Assembly: GCA_019233755.1 (NCBI GenBank)
Contig: JAFAMD010000010.1
Span: forward strand, 1-64,000
Direction: 5' to 3'
DNA length: 64,000 nt
Source of the DNA: Acidobacteriaceae bacterium
GTDB taxonomy: Bacteria; Acidobacteriota; Terriglobia; Bryobacterales; Bryobacteraceae
Position numbers and translations under genes: made by a program. Positions 57,056-64,000 of this stretch are shown one piece after another; position 1 is the first letter of the stretch; each line of letters begins with the position of its first letter. The notes under the pieces are model-generated. The model ran no database searches and was not told the DNA's origin. It saw only the letters and a list, made by a program, of their open reading frames with translations.

Positions 57056-57541
57056 ATGACGATTCAAGAGATCAGAGAGTTAATTCAGTTTGTGCGTGAT
57101 ACCGGTATCGCGGAGCTGGAAGTTCAGTGGGGCGAGGATCGCGTCCGCATCAAGGGCGCCGGCGGCGCCAACCACGATTTCGTGATTCCAGGCGCAGTGC
57201 CGGTTCCCATAGCAGTGCCGGCCGCTGGTCAGTCGGCTATCCCGGCTGGGGCACCCGTCACTGTGGCTGCGGCCCCGTCCGCGCCGGCCGAAGAAGACCG
57301 CCACATGATTGTGAAATCTCCCATTGTCGGCACATATTACGATGCTCCTTCACCCGGCGCGGACCCCTTCGTCAAAGTCGGCGATCGCGTCGAACCCAAA
57401 CAAGTGCTCTGCATCATCGAGTCGATGAAGCTCATGAACGAAATTGAGGCGGAGACTGCGGGCACCGTTGTCGCCAAGCACGTCGAAAACGGCCGGCCAG
57501 TGGAGTACGGCGAGTCTCTGTTTACTATCCGCCCGCTATAA
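57056..57541 (+). CDS. accB: Biotin carboxyl carrier protein of acetyl-CoA carboxylase
   Basis: The 161-residue protein has an N-terminal helical region 'MTIQEIRELIQFVRDTGI', an Ala/Pro-rich linker (about 45-80) and the C-terminal biotinyl domain. The biotin attachment site is Lys125 in the ESMKLM motif (EAMKM in many species). It carries CO2 between AccC and the carboxyltransferase in fatty-acid synthesis. It is 15 bases upstream of accC. The ribosome site is weak. Confidence 0.96.
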   Translation: MTIQEIRELIQFVRDTGIAELEVQWGEDRVRIKGAGGANHDFVIPGAVPVPIAVPAAGQSAIPAGAPVTVAAAPSAPAEEDRHMIVKSPIVGTYYDAPSPGADPFVKVGDRVEPKQVLCIIESMKLMNEIEAETAGTVVAKHVENGRPVEYGESLFTIRPL

Positions 57542-57556
57542 CACAAAGCACTGGAA

Positions 57557-58936
57557 ATGTTTCGTAAAATTCTTATTGCGAACCGCGGCGAAATCGCGCT
57601 CCGCGTGATATGCGCTTGTAAAGATCTCGGCATCAAAACGGTTGCCGTCTATTCGGAAGCGGACCGCCACAGCCTTCATGTTCGCTTCGCCGACGAAGCG
57701 ATCTGTGTAGGACCTGCCAAAAGTACGCTCAGTTATCTCAATGTGGCGTCCGTCATGAGCGCCGCTGAAATCACCAATGTCGACGCCGTCCATCCCGGCT
57801 ACGGTTTTCTGAGCGAAAATGCCGATTTCGCGGAAGTGTGCGACCTGTCCGGCATCAAGTTCATCGGTCCCAAGCCCGACGTGATCCGCGACATGGGCCT
57901 GAAGCAGCGCGCTCGCGCGATTATGGAAGACGCCGGCGTTCCCATCCTGCCCGGCTCGCGCGGCGTTCTCAAGAGCGTGGACGAAGCACTCGCGCTTGCC
58001 TCCGAAATCGGCTATCCCATTATGCTGAAGGCGGCCGCCGGCGGCGGCGGTCGAGGCATGCGCATTGTACGCTCTGAATCCGAGCTGCCGAATCTTCTCG
58101 CGCAGGCGCAGTCGGAAGCCGAAGCGGCATTCTCCTGCGGCGACGTCTATATGGAGAAGCTGGTCGAAGCGCCGCGCCACATTGAGTTCCAGGTTCTCGG
58201 CGACGAACACGGCCACGTCGAAATCCTCGGCGAACGTGAGTGCTCCATCCAGCGGCGTCACCAGAAGCTGATCGAAGAATCACCCTCGCCGTCTGTCACG
58301 CCCAAGCTCCGCGCCAAAATATCCGACGGCCTCCGCAAAGCCATGAAAGCCATCGGCTACACGAATGCAGGCACGGTGGAGTTCCTGATGGACGAAAGGA
58401 AGAACCTCTACTTCATCGAGGTGAATGCACGCATCCAGGTGGAGCATCCGGTAACGGAATTCGTCACTGGCATCGATCTCGTCAAATCGCAGATTCGCAT
58501 CGCCGCCGGCGAGAAACTCGCCGAGGTTCTCGGAGGTCCGGTAACGATGCACGGCCACGCTATCGAATGCAGGGTGAACGCCGAGGATCCGCGCACCTTT
58601 GCACCTTCACCCGGCCGGATTACCGGGCTGAATCTTCCCGGTGGAATCGGCGTGCGGGTGGATACCGCCGCTTACACAGACAGTGTGATTCCGCCTTATT
58701 ACGATTCGCTCGTGGCTAAGCTTATTACGCATGGGAAGGATCGCACTGAATCGATCCATCGAATGCGGCGTGCGCTGAGCATGTTCGTTGTGGAGGGCAT
58801 CCACACCTCAATTCCGCTGCACGAGCAAATACTCTGCGATCAGAATTTCCTGGCGGGCAGATTCGATACCACATTCCTGAATCATTTCAAGTTCAGGGAA
58901 CGGAATGTCGCCGAGCCCGCCGCGGTCGGGAAATAG
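57557..58936 (+). CDS. accC: Acetyl-CoA carboxylase biotin carboxylase subunit
   Basis: The 459-residue ATP-grasp enzyme carboxylates biotin on AccB. It has '[14 protein letters not shown]', '[18 protein letters not shown]'-like segment, the glycine-rich loop '[15 protein letters not shown]', '[20 protein letters not shown]' and the active-site stretch '[16 protein letters not shown]'. Length is normal. It is the last gene of the accBC pair and meets the convergent secreted-protein gene with only 4 bases between the stops. accA and accD are not in the window. Confidence 0.96.
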   Translation: MFRKILIANRGEIALRVICACKDLGIKTVAVYSEADRHSLHVRFADEAICVGPAKSTLSYLNVASVMSAAEITNVDAVHPGYGFLSENADFAEVCDLSGIKFIGPKPDVIRDMGLKQRARAIMEDAGVPILPGSRGVLKSVDEALALASEIGYPIMLKAAAGGGGRGMRIVRSESELPNLLAQAQSEAEAAFSCGDVYMEKLVEAPRHIEFQVLGDEHGHVEILGERECSIQRRHQKLIEESPSPSVTPKLRAKISDGLRKAMKAIGYTNAGTVEFLMDERKNLYFIEVNARIQVEHPVTEFVTGIDLVKSQIRIAAGEKLAEVLGGPVTMHGHAIECRVNAEDPRTFAPSPGRITGLNLPGGIGVRVDTAAYTDSVIPPYYDSLVAKLITHGKDRTESIHRMRRALSMFVVEGIHTSIPLHEQILCDQNFLAGRFDTTFLNHFKFRERNVAEPAAVGK

Positions 58937-58940
58937 CCGC

Positions 58941-59828
58941 CTATTTCCCAGCCATCTGGTCCGGATGGCGCCTGTTGTGCCACCACAGCTTCACGTCCGG
59001 CCAGAACTCCTTCAGCACCTGCGAAGTGGCGTCGGTCGCGAGCGCAACTCCCCAGTTCTCCATAAAACCACCCACGTTGCGGTCATCGGGATAGTAGGAA
59101 AGACCTATTCCTGACGCAATCCCGTTTCCAACGACCTCGGCGTAGTTGAAAGTGGTCCCGCCGGAATCTGTGCGCGTCACGAAGATGCGGCTTAGGGCGT
59201 AAAGCGTCCGGTGAGTTTTCGTGCCTTCTGACAGGCGGAAGTAGCGCGGGTCCTCATGCAGGAGGATCGGCATGAAAGCTTCCGTAAACATGTTCCCTGT
59301 CACCTGATCGCAATAAGCTGTCCCGAACCGCTTGGCATACCCCTCAACGCCCTGGCCGAATTCCGCATGGCTGTTGTCCAACTGGGATATCCCTGCGTAC
59401 GCCATGCCAAGAAGAACCAGGGGATAATCGAAGGAATCCTTCAGCGCGATCTTCGTTTTTGCACCCGGCGAGATTGGCTGATATTCCGCGGTTTTTTCGG
59501 CGGTGCGGTAATTTGGCAACACGCCAAAGATACGTTTGTCTTCGCCCGCAGCCGTCTTTCCAGGCGCTTGCACTCCTGGCTGTTCGGAGAGCGGCAACTG
59601 CCCCGGCTGCGGCGGCCGATCCTGTACGGCGGTCGCCTGCTCTTGAGAGACACTCTGCTGTGATTGCGCATCGTCAGAGAGCACCGATGAAGTGCCTGAA
59701 GCCGTCGCCGTATTATTTCGGGCAACCTGGGCAAGCTCCTGTGCTGAAACGAAACCCGGCTTGAAGCTCACCAGCGAGACCAGAAAGAAGAAGAGCGAGC
59801 GCTCGTTAACTATTCGGCTAAACGCCAT
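58941..59828 (-). CDS. Secreted protein of unknown function
   Basis: The 295-residue product has an N-terminal signal peptide (about 1-30, ending GFVSAQ), a low-complexity Gln/Ser/Pro-rich linker (about 35-95), and a conserved-looking C-terminal domain of about 190 residues containing 'RIFGVLPNYRTAEKT', 'YPLVLLGMAYAGISQLDNSHAEFGQG', 'MPILLHEDPRYFRL' and 'ENWGVALATDATSQVLKEFWPDVK'. I recall similar secreted proteins in acidobacterial genomes, but no function is known. Two short hydrophobic stretches suggest an envelope association. Confidence 0.82.
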   Translation of the reverse strand: MAFSRIVNERSLFFFLVSLVSFKPGFVSAQELAQVARNNTATASGTSSVLSDDAQSQQSVSQEQATAVQDRPPQPGQLPLSEQPGVQAPGKTAAGEDKRIFGVLPNYRTAEKTAEYQPISPGAKTKIALKDSFDYPLVLLGMAYAGISQLDNSHAEFGQGVEGYAKRFGTAYCDQVTGNMFTEAFMPILLHEDPRYFRLSEGTKTHRTLYALSRIFVTRTDSGGTTFNYAEVVGNGIASGIGLSYYPDDRNVGGFMENWGVALATDATSQVLKEFWPDVKLWWHNRRHPDQMAGK

Positions 59829-60133
59829 TTTTGTGCTTTATCCTAGAGATTCAAAGTCGATTTAAAGATTCGAAAGCGGCTCCGGGAGTCGGCCATCGTT
59901 TTCGGGCCTCCTGCAAGGGACGTAAGCAGTTCTACGCAGGTTATCCAAAGACTGTAGTAATTTGCGATTCATCAACTGTTGTTTTTTTGTAGAGGCTGAG
60001 CCCATTGGCTGCGCACAGAAATTATCTTGGCGGAGCAATGCTCAACCGGGCGTTCAAAAAATCTGGAACCGTGATTGCCGAGGAACAATCGAACGATTGA
60101 AGATATGGCGAAAACTTCTAGCAAGGAAGTGCG
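59829..60133. other. Divergent intergenic region
   Basis: No gene is visible. The region should contain promoters for the secreted protein on the minus strand and the STAS-like gene on the plus strand. A small dyad AATCG-AA-CGATT lies near 60088, and an AAGGAAG ribosome site precedes the plus-strand ATG. Confidence 0.3.
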
Positions 60134-60544
60134 ATGACGACTCCACCCGAGCCCACTCGTAGCAGATCGGGGAGCATTTCTCGCTCGTCCTCTTTTAAGT
60201 ATTACATTCATGACGGCACTGACGCCTGCAGGCTCCAGCTAATAGGCGAATTAACCGAGACTGAAGTAACGGATCTCGATGGATGCTGGCGCACCGCCAG
60301 AACAACTCTCGGCAGCCGCAAACTGGTGTTGGACGTTCATGCCCTGGCGCGGGTAGACGAGGCCGCAAAGCAATGGCTCGCTGCCATGGCGGTTGAGGGC
60401 GCGCATTTCTTCCCGGATTCGTATCTCCGCGGCGCGATCGCCAGCGATACTCCGCTCGCCAAGCCGGCAGCCGCCCCAGAGAAGCTCTCGTTCTGGGGCC
60501 GGATCCTCGGATGGCTGCGCGGCTCACCCGTAACAACCGAGTAA
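60134..60544 (+). CDS. STAS-like domain protein
   Basis: The 136-residue protein has a Ser/Arg-rich N-terminus (about 1-20), then a STAS-like core at about 22-110: 'YYIHDGTDACRLQLIGELTE', 'LDGCWRTARTTLGSRKLVLDVHALARVDEAAKQWLAAM' and 'GAHFFPDSYLRGAIA'. The C-terminal part ends with a tryptophan-rich 'SFWGRILGWLRGS'. The 'VDEAAKQWL' site echoes 'VDRKTIQYF' in the STAS-like protein of the RND operon, so the two may belong to one family. The ATG is 5 bases after AAGGAAG. It converges on mqnE. Confidence 0.68.
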   Translation: MTTPPEPTRSRSGSISRSSSFKYYIHDGTDACRLQLIGELTETEVTDLDGCWRTARTTLGSRKLVLDVHALARVDEAAKQWLAAMAVEGAHFFPDSYLRGAIASDTPLAKPAAAPEKLSFWGRILGWLRGSPVTTE

Positions 60545-60546
60545 GA

Positions 60547-61698
60547 CTACACAAGAACGGTGAACGCCGATTCTGTTCGGGTGACCGGCCGGTACGCAGT
60601 ATCCCGTTCCACCGGTTCTCTCCCGGCCTCGCGAATCAGACGGAGCAGATCCTGGCGCCGCAGATGCTGGGCTGTCGTCGCCCCGGCGTCGTGATAGATT
60701 TTCTCCTCTACCACGGTCCCGTCGATATCATTCGCCCCGAACCGCTGCGCGATCTGCGCGACGCTCGGCGTCATCATAATCCAGTACGCCTTTATGTGCG
60801 GGATGTTGTCGAGCATGAGGCGGGCTATTGCGATCTGTTTCAGATCGTTGAACCCAGTGGTTTTCGGCAGATGGGCTAGCGCGGTATTTTCCGGATGAAA
60901 CGCGAGGGGAATGAATGTGACGAACCCGTTCGTTACATCCTGTACCGCACGCAGTCGCACCAGGTGATCGGCGAGATCTTCCGCTGTCTCGATATGGCCG
61001 TAGAGCATCGTGCAGTTGCTTTTCAGCCCGATCTGGTGCGCGATGCGCGCCGTTTCCAACCATTCGTCGCCATCGATTTTGTGATCGCAGATAATGCGCC
61101 GCACCCGCTCGGAAAAAATCTCGGCGCCGCCACCGGGCAACGAGTCCACTCCCGCCGCCTTGAGCCGTTCCAGCGTTTCGCGGATGGAAATCTTCGCGCG
61201 CTTCGCCAGGTACGCCACTTCCACCATCGTGAACGCCTTCAGGTGTACGCCTGCGTACCGCTGCTTCAATCCGCGCAGCATTTCACAGAACCAGTCCAGC
61301 GATAACTCGGGGTGCAGTCCGCCCACAATGTGGAACTCTGTCACCGCCTCGGCGTAACCCTTCCCCGCCACTTCCCATACCTGCTCCAGCGACATCGTAT
61401 AGGCATGCGGATCCTTGGCTTTCTTGCCGAATGCGCACAGCCTGCAGCTCGCCACGCACACATCGGTCGGGTTGATATGCCGGTTGACGTTGAAATAGGT
61501 CACGTCGCCATGCTTCCGCTCGCGGACCATGTTCGCCATGTACCCCAATGCCAGCAGGTCAGCGCTGCGGAACATCGCCACGCCATCTTCATGGCTCAGC
61601 CGCTCACCCGTTTCTACCTTGTCGAGGATCGGTTTCAGGCGCCGGTCTTCAATGACGGGCTTGCTCGCTTGCGATTTTGAAAGGTGGCTCATTTCCAT
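60547..61698 (-). CDS. mqnE: Aminofutalosine synthase (radical SAM)
   Basis: MqnE joins the enolpyruvyl-benzoate product of MqnA to adenosyl radical chemistry, giving aminofutalosine in menaquinone synthesis. The 383-residue protein has the radical-SAM cysteine motif CVASCRLC at about residues 82-89, 'TEFHIVGGLHPELSLDWFCEMLRGLK', 'LPGGGAEIFS' and 'NCTMLYGHIET', all typical of MqnE/CofH-type enzymes; the mqnP neighbour favours MqnE. MqnC is closely related but usually begins differently. The ATG follows the mqnP stop with no gap. Confidence 0.9.
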   Translation of the reverse strand: MEMSHLSKSQASKPVIEDRRLKPILDKVETGERLSHEDGVAMFRSADLLALGYMANMVRERKHGDVTYFNVNRHINPTDVCVASCRLCAFGKKAKDPHAYTMSLEQVWEVAGKGYAEAVTEFHIVGGLHPELSLDWFCEMLRGLKQRYAGVHLKAFTMVEVAYLAKRAKISIRETLERLKAAGVDSLPGGGAEIFSERVRRIICDHKIDGDEWLETARIAHQIGLKSNCTMLYGHIETAEDLADHLVRLRAVQDVTNGFVTFIPLAFHPENTALAHLPKTTGFNDLKQIAIARLMLDNIPHIKAYWIMMTPSVAQIAQRFGANDIDGTVVEEKIYHDAGATTAQHLRRQDLLRLIREAGREPVERDTAYRPVTRTESAFTVLV

Positions 61699-62589
61699 TT
61701 AGAGATAGTGGCGATGCAGCAGAATGTCCGCCGCCCAGAAAAGAAAGAACAGAAAACTGACGTAGCCGTTTACCGTGAAGAAAGCGGCGTTTACTCTCGA
61801 TAAGTCGTGCGGCTTCACCAGGCCATGTTCGTAAACGAGCAGGATGATCACCGCGACAATACCCGCTATAGCAAGCGGCCCCAGGTGGAATGAAACCACC
61901 AGGGCGATCAGGCAGCCTACCATGGCAACGTGCAATAGCTTGGCAATCTGCAATGCGCCGCTCACTCCGAAGCGCCGCGGGATACTGAACAATCCCTCCG
62001 CGCGGTCGAATTCGAAGTCCTGACACGCGTAGATCACATCGAACCCGGCGGTCCAGAACATAACTGCTGCGGTTAGCCAGAGGATGCGGATATCGAGCAA
62101 GCCGCGCATCGCAATCCATGCGGCCGCAGGCGCAATGCCGAGACAGAAACCCAGAATCAGATGCGACAACAGGGTAAAGCGCTTCGAAAACGAATAGAAG
62201 AATAGAAGCGCGAGCGTAAACGGCGCCAGCACAAAGCAAAGAAATCCGAGCTGCCGCGCCGCCCAGAGGAATACCACGGAACTGATCAGCGTAAATCCCC
62301 AGGCGAAGCGGGCCGAAAGAAGGCCCGCCGGGAGATGGCGGTTCGCGGTGCGCTTATTCCTTGCGTCGATATCGGCATCGAGGATTCGGTTGAAAGCCAT
62401 GGCCGCCGACCGGGCTGCGACCATCGCGACCACGATCCATAGAAATCTCCAGCCGAGCCCCTGAATCGCAAACCCGCTATCGCGCCACGCCAGCAGCGCG
62501 CCCGTCAGGGCAAATGGCAGCGCGAACACCGAATGCTCGAACTTGATCATGTCAAGCGTGAGTCGCAGGCGTTTCCAGAATCGAGCCAT
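61699..62589 (-). CDS. mqnP: UbiA-family prenyltransferase, probably MqnP
   Basis: The 296-residue membrane protein has eight or nine hydrophobic segments and both prenyltransferase acidic motifs: 'NRILDADIDARNKRT' at about 67-81 and 'DFEFDRAEGLFSIPRRFG' at about 190-207. It attaches the isoprenoid chain to the aromatic precursor. In the futalosine pathway this step is done by MqnP, and mqnE directly downstream supports that assignment over 4-hydroxybenzoate polyprenyltransferase UbiA. Only 28-58 bases separate its start from the divergent larB gene. Confidence 0.9.
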   Translation of the reverse strand: MARFWKRLRLTLDMIKFEHSVFALPFALTGALLAWRDSGFAIQGLGWRFLWIVVAMVAARSAAMAFNRILDADIDARNKRTANRHLPAGLLSARFAWGFTLISSVVFLWAARQLGFLCFVLAPFTLALLFFYSFSKRFTLLSHLILGFCLGIAPAAAWIAMRGLLDIRILWLTAAVMFWTAGFDVIYACQDFEFDRAEGLFSIPRRFGVSGALQIAKLLHVAMVGCLIALVVSFHLGPLAIAGIVAVIILLVYEHGLVKPHDLSRVNAAFFTVNGYVSFLFFLFWAADILLHRHYL

Positions 62590-62617
62590 ATTCGGAGTAA
62601 CGCTACTATTTTAGGGG

Positions 62618-63394
62618 ATGTCGCCGGCATCCCTTCCGTCGCAAATTATGAATCCACTTCAACTGCAGCAACTTCTACAGCGCGTACGCGATGGCGAGAC
62701 CTCCGTCGACTCGGCGCTCCGCGCCCTGCGCCATCTGCCCTACGAAGACCTCGGCTTCGCCAAAGTCGATCATCATCGGGCCTTGCGCCACGGCGTGCCG
62801 GAGGTGATTCTCGGCCAGGGCAAGCACCCGGACCAGGTCGCCGCCATAGCCGCTTCCCTGCTCGCGAAGTCTCCCAACCTGCTGCTCACCCGCGGGAGCG
62901 AAGAGATGGCATCGCGCATCGCTGAGATCGCGCCCGAGGCCGAGTTCTTTCCTCTCTCCGGCATTGTCCGTGTATGGCGCGATCGCACCGTTCACGGCAA
63001 AGGAAAAATCGCGGCGATTTGCGCCGGCACAAGTGATCTTCCGGTGCTCGAAGAAGCCCAGCTCACCGCTGAAGTCATGGGTAACGAAGTCACCCTCATC
63101 TGCGACGTCGGTGTGGCGGGCATTCACCGCCTTCTGAAGCAGCGCGATCGTCTGTTCGAAGCCCGGGTCGCGATTGTCTGCGCCGGCATGGAGGGAGCAT
63201 TGCCCAGCGTGGTCGGCGGCCTGGTGTCCTGCCCGGTCATTGCCGTGCCCACCAGCGTCGGCTACGGCGCCAGTTTCCAAGGCCTGGCTGCGCTGCTGGG
63301 AATGCTGAACAGCTGCGCGAGCAATGTTACCGTAGTGAACATTGATAACGGCTTTGGAGCCGGCTATGTCGCAAGTCTGATTAACCGGTTATAG
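62618..63394 (+). CDS. larB: LarB-like nicotinate dinucleotide carboxylase
   Basis: LarB carboxylates and hydrolyses nicotinic acid adenine dinucleotide in the synthesis of the nickel-pincer cofactor of lactate racemase and related enzymes. The 258-residue protein has the expected '[30 protein letters not shown]', an AIR-carboxylase-like (PurE fold) C-terminal domain with '[19 protein letters not shown]', '[31 protein letters not shown]' and a final '[10 protein letters not shown]'. The first in-frame ATG is at 62618; an ATG at 62648 ([10 protein letters not shown]) matches known LarB proteins better, so the start is unsettled. larC and larE are not in the window. Confidence 0.92.
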   Translation: MSPASLPSQIMNPLQLQQLLQRVRDGETSVDSALRALRHLPYEDLGFAKVDHHRALRHGVPEVILGQGKHPDQVAAIAASLLAKSPNLLLTRGSEEMASRIAEIAPEAEFFPLSGIVRVWRDRTVHGKGKIAAICAGTSDLPVLEEAQLTAEVMGNEVTLICDVGVAGIHRLLKQRDRLFEARVAIVCAGMEGALPSVVGGLVSCPVIAVPTSVGYGASFQGLAALLGMLNSCASNVTVVNIDNGFGAGYVASLINRL

Positions 63395-63415
63395 GAGCAA
63401 TAGAGCTTCAATGAT

Positions 63416-64000
63416 CTACTGCACGTTAGTCACGAAGAAGTTCTGGCTTGTGGTGTAGCGGTGCCCGTCAGCCGACGTAGCCTGCACTTGCAGCGTGTGC
63501 GTGCCGTTAGGAATCGCCGTTGTATTCAGCGTGTAAGTCCAGCCCACATTCGGGCACGCCGCTGCGCTCGGGAATGCCGCGCAGACATCCGGCCGGTCCG
63601 CCCCATAAGTCGCCGTTCCGTTCAGATCGCCATCCACTAGCACCACCACGCTTTGAATGGGAATTCCGTTCACATCAACAGCCCATCCGCGCAACGCTGC
63701 TGCACCCGTTAGACCCTGGTTTGCACTCGGCGTGTCGATGTTCATTTTCACCGGATCCGTCCCGGCATTCGATACCTGAAAGCTCGTAATCGCTGTCGAC
63801 GATTGCCCGCCGCTCGATGTGGCGGTAATCGCCAATTGATGGGCTCCGTCTGCAACCAGCGTGGTATCGAGCGAAAAGTTCCATCCGACGTTCGGGCATC
63901 CGGCACGCCCCGGATAGACCGCGCACACATCCGCGCGAACGCCGCCGTAGGTTGCGTTTCCAACCGGCGCGCCATCCACTGACACCGTCACTGTGCTGAT
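63416..64000 (-). CDS. Ig-like repeat surface protein, C-terminal part (runs off the window)
   Basis: The frame is open from the right edge of the window to a stop at 63416, giving at least 194 residues. Two copies of an approximately 70-residue Ig-like repeat are visible, each with the pattern 'ATYG..R.DVCA..P....CPNVGW....(D/N)TT...(N/D)G.H.L...ATS..G', and their Cys spacing suggests an internal disulfide. They are separated by a 'TDPVKMNIDTPSANQG' linker that contains 'GWAVD'. This composition is typical of large secreted or cell-surface adhesin-like proteins in Solibacter relatives. The N-terminus, export signal and any other domains lie outside the window. Confidence 0.8.
   Translation of the reverse strand: MSTVTVSVDGAPVGNATYGGVRADVCAVYPGRAGCPNVGWNFSLDTTLVADGAHQLAITATSSGGQSSTAITSFQVSNAGTDPVKMNIDTPSANQGLTGAAALRGWAVDVNGIPIQSVVVLVDGDLNGTATYGADRPDVCAAFPSAAACPNVGWTYTLNTTAIPNGTHTLQVQATSADGHRYTTSQNFFVTNVQ

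Overview
The window looks like chromosomal DNA of a soil-type Acidobacteriota, most likely a Solibacterales/Bryobacterales-like lineage. This is inferred from gene content: an operon of PSCyt1-DUF1549-DUF1553, DUF1501 and NHL-propeller proteins, a TamA / SurA-N / TamB operon, futalosine-pathway menaquinone genes, many GC-rich genes starting with GTG or TTG, and several secreted families typical of that phylum. It is Gram-negative (BamA-superfamily protein, TamB, RND pumps, TolC-like lipoprotein). I see no rRNA, tRNA, CRISPR array, phage or intact insertion sequence.

Layout. 1-5.4 kb: a NIPSNAP protein, an ArsR regulator with a SulP anion transporter, a secreted ricin-type lectin that appears to start at ATT behind a structured leader, a small basic protein and an RRM RNA-binding protein. 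5.7-11.4 kb: the secreted PSCyt1/DUF1549, DUF1501 and NHL operon, closed by a terminator. 11.6-15.4 kb: ispD-ispF, an ABC-F ATPase and a YihY membrane protein. 15.5-24.1 kb: an outer-membrane biogenesis operon. 24.2-26.9 kb: a polysaccharide ABC exporter (Wzm/Wzt type), and recA preceded by a cluster of palindromes. 27.0-33.4 kb: a cyclic-glucan-synthase-like protein with a fused ABC exporter. 33.7-36.8 kb: an ECF42 sigma factor with its YCII partner and candidate promoter, an ArsR/SRPBCC pair with a clear promoter and two operators, and a small unknown protein. 36.9-40.2 kb: frdABCD. 40.2-43.0 kb: an AraC regulator and two frameshifted genes. 43.1-53.1 kb: an MdtABC-like RND operon with a STAS-like gene and a TolC-like lipoprotein, then a DinB protein. 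53.1-58.9 kb: a branched-chain-amino-acid leader-peptide attenuator before citramalate synthase, a quinone oxidoreductase, an Xaa-Pro peptidase and accBC. 58.9-64.0 kb: a secreted unknown protein, a second STAS-like protein, mqnE-mqnP, larB, and the end of an Ig-like repeat protein that runs off the window.

How the parts fit. frdABCD needs a low-potential quinone, and mqnE/mqnP in the same window point to menaquinone. TamA, the SurA-like chaperone domain and TamB form a translationally coupled cell-envelope module. The RND operon carries all parts of a tripartite pump plus an unexpected STAS-like protein. The best candidates for undescribed biology are the citramalate synthase attenuator, the lectin leader with its apparent ATT start, the dyad cluster at recA, and the STAS-like gene inside the efflux operon. 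Gene calls are from reading translations by eye; family names are recognition from memory and no database was searched.
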